Below are positions 51,977 through 60,398 of a stretch of 64,000 bases of DNA, one piece after another. The notes below the pieces were generated by a model. The model was not told the DNA's origin. It ran no database searches and saw only the letters and a list, made by a program, of their open reading frames with translations. A program made the translations under genes and the position numbers. Where the stretch lies: positions 3,782,001 through 3,846,000 of the forward strand of contig NZ_CP098805.1 in assembly GCF_023821985.2 (NCBI RefSeq). The letters are read 5' to 3'. The DNA is from Dyadobacter chenhuakuii. GTDB lineage: Bacteria > Bacteroidota > Bacteroidia > Cytophagales > Spirosomataceae. Position 1 is the stretch's first letter; every line of letters starts with the position of its first letter.

Positions 51977-54412
51977 ATGAACAAATTTTTCAAACACACG
52001 TTATTTCTTTTGTTCTGGATAGTGCAACCGGCATCACTATTAGCTCAAAAACCGTTCGGCAACGAATGGATCGTTGCTTCTCAGACTTATCTGCGCATTC
52101 CGGTTGTTGAAAACGGTTTTCACAAAATTACCAATGCAGAGCTTTTGCAAGCCGGCTTTCCTCTGGATAGCAGCCAGTCCGCCGCATTTCAAATGTTCCG
52201 ACGCGGAAAAGAAGTTCCTATTCATGTAAGCACCGACGAGCAGAATAATATTGAGATCATTTTTCAGGGACAAAGGAACGATGGCGCATTGGATAGTGCG
52301 CTTTACATTAAACCCAATTCTATTCCCCATCCACACTACAGCCTCTATTCCGACACCAGCGCATTTTTCTTAACACATAATGCTGTAGGCATTCCGGGTA
52401 AGCGAGTGAATTTCAATGTTCTAACGCAGGATTCGCTTGATTATCGCCTTGCCGAAGTGGAGAAACTCTTTCTATCGCATTATGCGCCCGGAAAGTTTTA
52501 TCCGCCGGAAAGCGGCTTTAATGATGGCTCAGCGCTTTCTGGCTACGACTTGGGTGAAGGCTGGACAGGCCCTGAGATCAAAAACGATGTTGCCTATTCC
52601 TTTTCATTCAATATTAACAATGCCTGTCTTGACAAATTTTCAAAAGCTAAAATAGAGCTCGTTCTGGTTGGAAGATCGGCTGGCAACCATGCTTTTGCGC
52701 TTTGGTCGTCTGATCAGTCAGGTTTGAAGAGAAAAATCAGCACATTCAATTTTACAGATTTTGAATCCATAATATGCAAAGCGTTTCTGGATTCAGCGGA
52801 CGTCACGAGTAAAAGTGAATTTAGGCTCACGTTGGTCCCAGCCGAAAATGAGGGCTCTTTTTCTTTGTCTTATGCTAAGCTGCACTATCCGCAAAGGATC
52901 TTAAATGAGGATTTCGCACCAATCAAACCAACGAACATTCTCAAACCGCGGCTGGTCAAATTTACAGACATTGACCCACAAAGATTTAACTATTTAATCA
53001 TTACACAACCGGCTGTTCGGGTCTCTGTTGCCAATGCTGATCCTGTTGAGGCTTACGCTGCTTATCGCGCTTCTAAGCAGGGCGGCGGTTTCAAACCGCT
53101 GATTTTGCATAGCGAGGACATTTATGATCAGTTTAATTACGGTGAGCCAGGGCCGGCGGGGATCAGGAATTTGATTTCCCGGATCGCAGAAGCCGGAAAT
53201 TTGAAATTTGTGTTCTTAATCGGCCGATCTGTTGACCCGCAAACCGTGAGAAAATCGGTTGATGCGCGGACATTGGATATGGTTCCTAATGCTGGCTGGC
53301 CGGGATCGGACATTGCGCTGGTGATGGGAACGGACTCTGCATCCGGCTTGAACCCGATTGTGCCTATTGGACGGCTGAATGCATTGAATTCGCAACATGT
53401 CTATGATTATTTGCTGAAAGTTAAGGCCGTAGAATCGGAACCGCCAACGGCAAAGTGGCGGAGAAATATTCTTCATCTGAGCGGAGGACGAACCACTGGT
53501 GAGATCGCCGTTTTCTTGGATTATGTAAAATCTTTTGAGCAAAAATTGGCGCATTCAACATTAGCAGCCCATTTTGAAACAATATCAAAGCAGACCAGCG
53601 ATCCGGTTGAAAAGATTCCGGCGCACATTCCCGTTAACAAGGGTGTCGGACTGATTACATTGTTTGGGCATTCGAGCCTGGACGTGACGGACATGGATAT
53701 CGGGTTAGCCAGTGATTCCGAAGCCAACATCAACAATCATCCGCGCTATCCGGCAATCATTGTCAATGGCTGTGCGGCGGGAAGCATTTTCTACTCTACA
53801 AAAACGCTGAGCAGCGACTGGATCCTTACGCCGAACAAAGGCGCTGTGCTGTTTCTGGCACATACATTCAATGGCTTATCAACTGATCTAAAACATTATA
53901 CAGATAGCTTTTACGAAGTTCTGGGCGATTCTAATTTTACTCATCAGGCATTTGGTATCATACAAAATGAAGCCATCCGCAGGAATTTAATTAAACAAAA
54001 AAACATAACGGCCCTCATCACTGCCCAGCAAATGGTTCTTCACGGCGATCCTGCGATCCGTATTTTTCCAAAAGATTCAACATTAATTGCTGACACAACA
54101 ACAGCCACATTACCGGACATTACAGCCATACATATTTCGCCAAATCCTTCCAATGAATGGTTCCGGTTTTCTATCGAATTCGGACCATTGCCATCTCCTG
54201 AAAAAGTGAGTTTGCTCGTTTATGATTTGTGGGGAAGAAAAGTGGACGAAATCTTGTTCTCAGCACATTATGGAAAAAACGAATGGTTTTGGCATCCCAA
54301 AAACCTGCCGTCCGGCGTTTATATATACAAACTGAAATTGGATCTTGGAAACAGAACAATTTCACCGGCGGCCCAAAACGCCCTGCAAGGAAAATTGATT
54401 TGGCTCCATTAA
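51977..54412 (+). CDS. C25 (gingipain-like) peptidase family protein with C-terminal sorting domain
   Basis: An 811-residue exported protein with signal peptide (about 1-23). The C25 core has the His in LFGHSSLD and the Cys in VNGCAAGSIF, as in gingipains and PorU. The C-terminal region (HISPNPSNEWFRFS and LPSGVYIYKLKL) is a type A T9SS sorting domain, so it is a probable T9SS substrate rather than the sortase itself. It follows folA by 32 bases. Function could be peptidase or a divergent PorU-like accessory; the intact His/Cys pair favours activity. Confidence 0.88.
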   Translation: MNKFFKHTLFLLFWIVQPASLLAQKPFGNEWIVASQTYLRIPVVENGFHKITNAELLQAGFPLDSSQSAAFQMFRRGKEVPIHVSTDEQNNIEIIFQGQRNDGALDSALYIKPNSIPHPHYSLYSDTSAFFLTHNAVGIPGKRVNFNVLTQDSLDYRLAEVEKLFLSHYAPGKFYPPESGFNDGSALSGYDLGEGWTGPEIKNDVAYSFSFNINNACLDKFSKAKIELVLVGRSAGNHAFALWSSDQSGLKRKISTFNFTDFESIICKAFLDSADVTSKSEFRLTLVPAENEGSFSLSYAKLHYPQRILNEDFAPIKPTNILKPRLVKFTDIDPQRFNYLIITQPAVRVSVANADPVEAYAAYRASKQGGGFKPLILHSEDIYDQFNYGEPGPAGIRNLISRIAEAGNLKFVFLIGRSVDPQTVRKSVDARTLDMVPNAGWPGSDIALVMGTDSASGLNPIVPIGRLNALNSQHVYDYLLKVKAVESEPPTAKWRRNILHLSGGRTTGEIAVFLDYVKSFEQKLAHSTLAAHFETISKQTSDPVEKIPAHIPVNKGVGLITLFGHSSLDVTDMDIGLASDSEANINNHPRYPAIIVNGCAAGSIFYSTKTLSSDWILTPNKGAVLFLAHTFNGLSTDLKHYTDSFYEVLGDSNFTHQAFGIIQNEAIRRNLIKQKNITALITAQQMVLHGDPAIRIFPKDSTLIADTTTATLPDITAIHISPNPSNEWFRFSIEFGPLPSPEKVSLLVYDLWGRKVDEILFSAHYGKNEWFWHPKNLPSGVYIYKLKLDLGNRTISPAAQNALQGKLIWLH

Positions 54413-54479
54413 CCGCGGTCATCCTTTTCTTTCCGTAAAAACTTCTTATTTTTGTTGATTATAAAAATGACTTATCCAC

Positions 54480-55238
54480 TTGAAAGAATACGGTAGTAAC
54501 GTACAAAAACTTGCTGATCACATCGTTAAGATGGAAGATCGGACAAAACGCAACCTTTATGCGCACATTCTGGTTGAGCTCATGCGTCAGATCCATCCGA
54601 ACATGAGGGATAACCAGGATTACACCAATAAACTGTGGGATGACCTGTACATTATTTCCGGATTTGAATTGGACGTTGACAGTCCATTTCCCCCGCCTTC
54701 ACCCGAAGCATTAGGTAAAAAACCTTTAACAGTTGGCTATAACCAGCAAAATCTAATGTATCGCCATTACGGCCGAAACATTGACCTGCTGCTTGAAAAA
54801 GCCATAAATACGGAGAGTAAAGAAGATAAACTGGCTTTTGTCTCGTATATTTTCCGCCTCATGCGCTCCTTTTTCAACACCTGGAATAAGGACAATCCGG
54901 AAGATCACGTTTTATTGGGCCAGCTGGAACAACTTAGCAAAGGCCAGCTAAAAGAAGAAATCGATTATATCCGTGCTAACGGGCCTATTGAGGCAGCACC
55001 GAAAGACCGCAACAATAGCAGTCAGGAGCGCAACCGCGGAAACAGCCATCAAGGCCAGGGCAACGGCGCCGGAGGCTTCAAAGCCCAGTCGGGCCACAAT
55101 GCGGAACGGCAGGGAGGGAACAACAACCAGGGCAACTCCAACCGAAACAGGCCCAATAACAAGTTCTCGGGCCGGAACAACAGCGGTAACAACAACAATA
55201 ATAACAACCGGAATAACCGTAAAAAACCTGGAATCTAA
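54480..55238 (+). CDS. DUF4290 family protein
   Basis: A 252-residue soluble protein. The N-terminal two thirds is the DUF4290 helical domain (EYGSNVQKLADHIVKMEDRT, MRQIHPNMRD, RHYGRNIDLLL); the C-terminal 80 residues are a low-complexity Asn/Arg/Gly/Gln tail. The family is restricted to Bacteroidota and unknown in function. The start is a TTG with no in-frame ATG; an ATG at 54467 in another frame reads MTYPLER before a stop, which looks like the expected N-terminus displaced by a small frameshift. murA begins 44 bases downstream. Confidence 0.88.
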   Translation: MKEYGSNVQKLADHIVKMEDRTKRNLYAHILVELMRQIHPNMRDNQDYTNKLWDDLYIISGFELDVDSPFPPPSPEALGKKPLTVGYNQQNLMYRHYGRNIDLLLEKAINTESKEDKLAFVSYIFRLMRSFFNTWNKDNPEDHVLLGQLEQLSKGQLKEEIDYIRANGPIEAAPKDRNNSSQERNRGNSHQGQGNGAGGFKAQSGHNAERQGGNNNQGNSNRNRPNNKFSGRNNSGNNNNNNNRNNRKKPGI

Positions 55239-55282
55239 CATCCAGGTTTCATTTTATCCAGTCAATTGCCCCACATTCAAAT

Positions 55283-56590
55283 ATGGCTTCATTTAAAATA
55301 ACCGGAGATAGACGGCTTAAAGGATCTATTGTTCCTCAAGGCGCAAAAAACGAGGCATTGCAGATTATTTGCGCAGTGCTTTTGACCAAAGAACCGGTAA
55401 CAATTCATAACATTCCTAACATTCGGGATGTAAATCAGCTTATCAATCTCCTTGCCGACCTGGGTGTCCGTCAAACAAGACTGAGTGAGTCGTCGATTCG
55501 CTTTGAAGCAGCTGATATCAATCTGGATCACCTGGAATCGGAATCTTATAAGCAAAAAGCAGCCGCCTTGCGCGGATCGGTCATGTTGCTTGGCCCTATG
55601 CTGGCACGTTTCCGCAAAGGCAGAATTCCGCGCCCGGGCGGCGATAAAATAGGCCGTCGCAGGTTGGATACGCACTTTTTAGGTTTTGAAAAATTAGGTG
55701 CGCAATTCAGTTACGACGAAGAAGATGGTGGTTTTTATAAAGTTGATGCTACTAACCTGAAAGGCGCTTACATGCTGCTGGACGAAGCGTCTGTTACCGG
55801 AACAGCCAATGTTCTGATGGCAGCCGTGATGGCCGAAGGCACGACTACAATTTATAATGCAGCCTGCGAGCCTTATTTACAGCAATTATGTAAAATGCTG
55901 AACAGAATGGGCGCCAAAATTTCAGGAATTGCTTCTAATCTGCTTGTTGTAGAAGGCGTTAGCCAGCTCAGCGGAACAGAACATACAATGCTTCCTGATA
56001 TGATTGAAATCGGCAGCTTTATTGGGTTAGCTGCTATGACACAGTCTGAAATAACGATCAAGGATTGCCAGATCGCGCAATTGGGCATCATTCCAGATGT
56101 TTTTCAAAGGCTCGGGATCAAAATGGAATTCCAGGGAGACGATATTTTCATTCCCGCTCAGGAACATTACCGCATTGAAAACTTTCTGGATGGCTCCACC
56201 ATGTCTGTTGCCGATGCACCATGGCCAGGTTTTACACCGGATTTGCTGAGCATTATCCTGGTAACAGCCACACAGGCGCAAGGAACCGTGCTCATCCATC
56301 AGAAGATGTTTGAAAGCCGTCTGTTTTTCGTAGATAAATTAATTGAAATGGGCGCGCAAATAATTCTCTGCGACCCGCACCGTGCAACAGTAATCGGACA
56401 CAACCGCGAAACGCAACTCCGCGGCATCCGCATGACCTCGCCCGACATCCGCGCCGGAGTAGCGCTACTAATCGCAGCACTATCCGCAAAAGGCATCAGC
56501 ATTATCGATAACATCGAGCAAATCGACCGTGGTTATCAGAACATCGATGGGAGGTTGAATGCTATTGGCGCTGAGATCATTAGGTTGTGA
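55283..56590 (+). CDS. murA: UDP-N-acetylglucosamine 1-carboxyvinyltransferase
   Basis: A 435-residue cytoplasmic enzyme catalysing the first committed step of peptidoglycan synthesis, transfer of enolpyruvate from PEP to UDP-GlcNAc. Family motifs: GAKNEALQ near the N-terminus with the conserved Lys-Asn, LGPMLARF, and PDMIEIGSFI. The catalytic-loop cysteine of most MurA (Cys 115 in E. coli) is Asp here: PGGDKIGRR, Asp 121. This change preserves activity in other bacteria but removes the fosfomycin-alkylated residue. Length is normal. Confidence 0.96.
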   Translation: MASFKITGDRRLKGSIVPQGAKNEALQIICAVLLTKEPVTIHNIPNIRDVNQLINLLADLGVRQTRLSESSIRFEAADINLDHLESESYKQKAAALRGSVMLLGPMLARFRKGRIPRPGGDKIGRRRLDTHFLGFEKLGAQFSYDEEDGGFYKVDATNLKGAYMLLDEASVTGTANVLMAAVMAEGTTTIYNAACEPYLQQLCKMLNRMGAKISGIASNLLVVEGVSQLSGTEHTMLPDMIEIGSFIGLAAMTQSEITIKDCQIAQLGIIPDVFQRLGIKMEFQGDDIFIPAQEHYRIENFLDGSTMSVADAPWPGFTPDLLSIILVTATQAQGTVLIHQKMFESRLFFVDKLIEMGAQIILCDPHRATVIGHNRETQLRGIRMTSPDIRAGVALLIAALSAKGISIIDNIEQIDRGYQNIDGRLNAIGAEIIRL

Positions 56591-56604
56591 TAAGCTCTTG
56601 TCAG

Positions 56605-56712
56605 CCTGAGCCGTTAATAGCCTTGTCAGCCTGAGCGGAGACGAAGGCGCGCTACTCCTTGGTAACGCGCCTTCGTCTCCGCTCAGGCTGACAGAGCTAT
56701 TAACGGCTCAGG
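56605..56712. repeat. 108-bp nested perfect hairpin built from the 23-bp repeat
   Basis: Outer arms CCTGAGCCGTTAATAGC (56605-56621) and GCTATTAACGGCTCAGG (56696-56712) are perfectly complementary. Inner 28-base arms 56624-56651 (begins TGTCAGCCTGAGCGGAGACG) and 56666-56693 are also perfectly complementary, with a 14-base loop. TGTCAGCCTGAGC occurs a second time at 56600-56613 in direct orientation with one base shift. It lies between murA and the convergent DUF1080 gene and may terminate both, but it has no T-run. It is made of the same repeat family as the array at 23515. Confidence 0.92.
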
Positions 56713-56729
56713 TAGACAGGGGTAACACC

Positions 56730-57584
56730 CTACTTCTTCCCGTAACTACACTTGCTATTATCCGCCTTCACATAGTAAGACTTATAATTGACCGCCTTTG
56801 GGTCCATGCAGCCTTTCAAATCCAGGATTTCAACTTTCCTGAATTCAACAGGATGGCTTTCGCTTTGTAGTGAGATGGAACCGTGATCCAGTAATTTTCC
56901 GGCAATCATCAGCGACGGATCATGGCCGCTTACATTCCCTCCGCCGATTTGTGGTTTGTTGTATTCCAGAACCATTTCTCCATTTGCAAAATGCTGGATC
57001 AGCGAATCGCCTAGTACAAGCACTTCTGCTTTTACCCATTGATCGCCATTGTAAGTTTGTGACTTGGAATTCACGCAATGTTGTGTGATTAGTTTCCCGT
57101 CCATCACCACATTGGTTCCTGGCGTGCAAAGGTTGCAGGTCGTGCGGGTTTTGTCATTTCCACCCAACAGCTGCACTTCAATGGAGGCCGGGAAATCCTG
57201 GTCTTTCCCCATCGTTGCAGCGGGCTGGCCGTGCACCATGATTCCGCTGTTGCGCCATGCCCAGCCTTCGCCTTTGGGCGCCTGCTCGCCTACGAAGCGA
57301 TATTCCACGGAAATACGATAGTATGAAAAATCTCCTTTATAGAAAATGTGACCATATTTTTGCTTGAAGTCGTCATACTTGTCATAACGCACAACCATTT
57401 TTCCATCTTCCACCCGGAATGTGTTCAGGTAGTTGTCGTTCAGTTCATATCCACGTATTTTAATGTCCCAGCCGTCGAGGTTCTTGCCGTTGAAAAGCTG
57501 CTTCCACTCCTGTTTATCGGCATTTTTCTGACCGAAAACGATGAAGCTTATCATGCTGAAAAGTAATGTAAGTTGTAATTTCAT
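56730..57584 (-). CDS. DUF1080 (3-keto-disaccharide hydrolase-like) exported protein
   Basis: A 284-residue exported protein with signal peptide (about 1-19, ending VFGQ). The DUF1080/3KDH beta-sandwich (concanavalin-like fold) contains WKQLFNGKNLDGWDIK at the start and the FRVEDGKMVVRYDKYDDF and SGIMVHGQ regions. The family includes enzymes cleaving 3-keto-glycosides. A short C-terminal extension with Cys residues (GCMDPKAVNYKSYYVKADNSKC, Cys at both ends) follows. It is convergent with murA and divergent from the photolyase. Confidence 0.9.
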   Translation of the reverse strand: MKLQLTLLFSMISFIVFGQKNADKQEWKQLFNGKNLDGWDIKIRGYELNDNYLNTFRVEDGKMVVRYDKYDDFKQKYGHIFYKGDFSYYRISVEYRFVGEQAPKGEGWAWRNSGIMVHGQPAATMGKDQDFPASIEVQLLGGNDKTRTTCNLCTPGTNVVMDGKLITQHCVNSKSQTYNGDQWVKAEVLVLGDSLIQHFANGEMVLEYNKPQIGGGNVSGHDPSLMIAGKLLDHGSISLQSESHPVEFRKVEILDLKGCMDPKAVNYKSYYVKADNSKCSYGKK

Positions 57585-57715
57585 GGATCAAGGATTAATG
57601 AGACCACAAAGTAAACAGACGATTGTTACAAATCCGGGGCATCCAAAAAATTCTTTCCTCCGTATTTATAATAAGCCTTTACCCGTTTGGCATACTATTC
57701 TTGCAATTGTAAATC

Positions 57716-59038
57716 ATGAGCTTAAAAACAAAAAAAAGGATCACAATATTTTGGTTTCGCCGGGATTTAAGGCTGCATGATAATGCAGGTTTATACTATG
57801 CATTGCGTGGAGAATATCCTGTCGTCCCCTTATTTATATTTGACAAAACAATCCTGGATGATCTTGAAAATAAGCAAGATAAGCGCCTAATGTTCATTCA
57901 TCAGACGGTTCTGGAATTGCAAAAACAATTGCGTGATCTTGGCTCTGACATTCTAATATTTTATGGTCATCCAACCGATGTCTGGAAAGAATTAAGTGAA
58001 AAATATGACATTGCTGAGGCCGTTACCAACACAGATTATGAGCCTTATGCCACCGAGCGAGACACAGCAGTCAACAAAATTCTTCAAGCAAAAAATGCGC
58101 AGCTGAAAGCGTACAAGGATCAGGTGATTTTTGAAAAAAAGGAAATCCTAACCGGCCAAAATACGCCATACACCGTTTTCACACCTTATAGCCGCATGTG
58201 GAAGCAGAAATGCAATGACTTCTATTTGTCTTCTTACCCTAACAAAAAGTATTTCAAAAACTTTTTACAATGGAAAGGCGACGCAATTCCAGAGCTGGAA
58301 GAAATGGGCTTTCAGCCCACGGACACAGATTTCCCATCTAGCCAAATCCCGGCCGAATTGCTCGAAAACTATGAAAAAGGAAGGGATTTCCCTGCCATGG
58401 AGGCCACAAGCCGAATCGGCATACATTTAAGATTTGGGACAGTGAGCATTCGCCAGCTGGCGCGATTTGCCAAAGAGCGTAGTAGCCTTTATCTCAACGA
58501 ACTGATCTGGCGGGAATTCTATCAGCAAATTCTCTATAATTTCCCGCACGTAGGAAAGGGCAAAGCGTTCCGGGCTGCATATGACGACATTAATTGGGGT
58601 TATGATAAAGAAGCTTTCCAGAAATGGTGTGATGGTAAGACGGGTTATCCGCTGGTGGATGCGGGTATGCGGCAGATGAATGCCATTGGCTTTATGCATA
58701 ACCGCGTCAGAATGGTTACAGCAAGCTTTCTTGCCAAACATTTACTGTTGAACTGGCGCTTAGGGGAAGCTTATTTCGCAGAAAAACTGCTGGATTACGA
58801 TCTGGCAGCAAACAATGGCGGATGGCAATGGGCGGTTGGCTCAGGGACAGATGCGGCCCCTTACTTCCGGATTTTCAACCCGGAAGCACAGGCAAAAAAG
58901 TTTGATCCGGATGGAGAATACATTAAAAAATGGGTCCCGGAATTTGGCACTGATGCATATCCAGAACCCATGGTAGATCACAAAATGGCGCGGGAAAGAT
59001 GTCTCAAAGCCTATAAAAAGGCATTAGACAAGTCTTAA
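57716..59038 (+). CDS. phr: Deoxyribodipyrimidine photolyase (cryptochrome/photolyase family)
   Basis: A 440-residue flavoprotein repairing cyclobutane pyrimidine dimers with blue light. The N-terminal Rossmann-like antenna domain begins FWFRRDLRLHDNAGL; the FAD domain contains TSRIGIHLRFGTVSIR, NELIWREFYQQI, and the C-terminal LLDYDLAANNGGWQWAVGSG split as LDYDLAANNGGWQW and GTDAAPYFRIFNP. The combination fits class I CPD photolyases. Its TAA stop directly abuts the stop of the convergent M16-like gene, with no spacer. Confidence 0.95.
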   Translation: MSLKTKKRITIFWFRRDLRLHDNAGLYYALRGEYPVVPLFIFDKTILDDLENKQDKRLMFIHQTVLELQKQLRDLGSDILIFYGHPTDVWKELSEKYDIAEAVTNTDYEPYATERDTAVNKILQAKNAQLKAYKDQVIFEKKEILTGQNTPYTVFTPYSRMWKQKCNDFYLSSYPNKKYFKNFLQWKGDAIPELEEMGFQPTDTDFPSSQIPAELLENYEKGRDFPAMEATSRIGIHLRFGTVSIRQLARFAKERSSLYLNELIWREFYQQILYNFPHVGKGKAFRAAYDDINWGYDKEAFQKWCDGKTGYPLVDAGMRQMNAIGFMHNRVRMVTASFLAKHLLLNWRLGEAYFAEKLLDYDLAANNGGWQWAVGSGTDAAPYFRIFNPEAQAKKFDPDGEYIKKWVPEFGTDAYPEPMVDHKMARERCLKAYKKALDKS

Positions 59039-60319
59039 TCACCTTCCGCCGGCAATTACAGTAAGCATATCCTCAGGTTTCAGATACTGCGTTGCCATAG
59101 CAAGCACATCTTCGCTTGTGGTTGCGTGGATCTGGTCAATGTAATGTTTGAAAAAATCTGTTGGCAAGCCGTCGAGAAGCAGGATTTTCTGACGGTCCGC
59201 TACTTCAAACGCGGTGTTCAAAGATCCGGCGAATTCTCCTGCCATAAAATTCTTTACAGTTTGCAACTCCTCCTCGCCTACCGGCTCGGTTTGCAGTTTG
59301 TATATCTCTTTCTTTATTTCGTCAATGGTTTGTTGGGTAAATTCCTTTTTCACATCCGTCCCGATCATATAGTAACCTTCTTTGCGCAATGTTACCAAAT
59401 GCGAAGAAATGCCGTATGTCAACCCTTTTTCTTCCCTTATGTTTTTCATTAACCTGGACCCGAAATAACCACCTAATATTTCATTGGTTACCAGCATCTT
59501 AAAATAATCAGCATGATGACGGTTGAACAGCTTCCTTCCCATCCGGATGGATGACTGCACGCTCTCAGGCTTCTCTACAAGCACTTCTGTATCGATATAA
59601 TGAGATTGTTCAAAATTCTTTAATGGCGCAACAGACGCCTCAGTCTGCCTTTTCCCGAGCTGCTCGTTGACCACTTTTATATCCTCCTGGCCAACCTGAC
59701 CGGCGAGAACGACCGTAAATTTTCCATTTTTAATGAAGTGATGATAATGCTCTTTGACCGTTTCGATGGAAAGTGCAGAAATCGTTTCTTCTTCCTGGCT
59801 CTGGCCATAAGGATGATTGCTGCCAAACAGTTTTGCACGGAATGCAGTCGTTGCCAGGTAAGCATTTTTCTCCTTATTAACCCGCAGATTTTGAATATTG
59901 ATATTCCGAAGGTCTTCAAACTCTTTTTCTGGGAAAACGGCTTCATGGATCAGCTCGCTTACCAGGGGCAAAACCTCCGGTAAAAACCGCGAAAGTGCAT
60001 AAACGACGATTCCTATACGGTCGGCAGTATGCGTCATTTCGGTAAATGCGCCGATCCGGTCAAAAGCCTCGCTGATTTCCGCAGATGCTTTCGAACGCGT
60101 TCCCTCCGAAAGCATTTTGATTGCAAAGAACGACGCACCGATTTCACTTTCATACCAATTCCCCGCTTCAAAAATCACTTCAAGCCTGATCACCGGCTGA
60201 TCTCCGATATTGATTACATGCAGGGAAGTCCCATTATCAAGCGTATAAGTTTGCGGATCTGGCAGATTTACAGCATTTATAACTCTGAATTCGGGGGCGA
60301 TAGTACGGTCAATGGTCAT
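59039..60319 (-). CDS. M16 family protein lacking the zinc motif
   Basis: A 426-residue protein with the two-lobed M16 layout. At the position of the inverse zinc motif HxxEH (normally HFLEHMLFKGT) the sequence reads FFAIKMLSEGT, so both His ligands are absent. The C-lobe retains GGYFGSRLMKNIREEKGLTYG with the substrate-binding Arg/Tyr region. Such proteins act as the non-catalytic half of heterodimeric M16 proteases, but no catalytic partner is visible in this window. No signal peptide. The gene starts about 80 bases after the PorV gene and its terminator. Confidence 0.9.
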   Translation of the reverse strand: MTIDRTIAPEFRVINAVNLPDPQTYTLDNGTSLHVINIGDQPVIRLEVIFEAGNWYESEIGASFFAIKMLSEGTRSKASAEISEAFDRIGAFTEMTHTADRIGIVVYALSRFLPEVLPLVSELIHEAVFPEKEFEDLRNINIQNLRVNKEKNAYLATTAFRAKLFGSNHPYGQSQEEETISALSIETVKEHYHHFIKNGKFTVVLAGQVGQEDIKVVNEQLGKRQTEASVAPLKNFEQSHYIDTEVLVEKPESVQSSIRMGRKLFNRHHADYFKMLVTNEILGGYFGSRLMKNIREEKGLTYGISSHLVTLRKEGYYMIGTDVKKEFTQQTIDEIKKEIYKLQTEPVGEEELQTVKNFMAGEFAGSLNTAFEVADRQKILLLDGLPTDFFKHYIDQIHATTSEDVLAMATQYLKPEDMLTVIAGGR

Positions 60320-60336
60320 GTGAAATGGTTGAGTAA

Positions 60337-60372
60337 TAAAAAACGAATGACGTTACAATTACGCCATTCGTT
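60337..60372 (-). terminator. Terminator after porV
   Basis: Perfect 8-bp stem AACGAATG (60342-60349) / CATTCGTT (60365-60372), with further ACGT/ACGC-type pairing near the loop; on the minus strand it is followed by six T. It separates porV from the M16-like gene. Confidence 0.85.
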
Positions 60373-60398
60373 CTGAAAAAACTAAATTCTGAATTATG

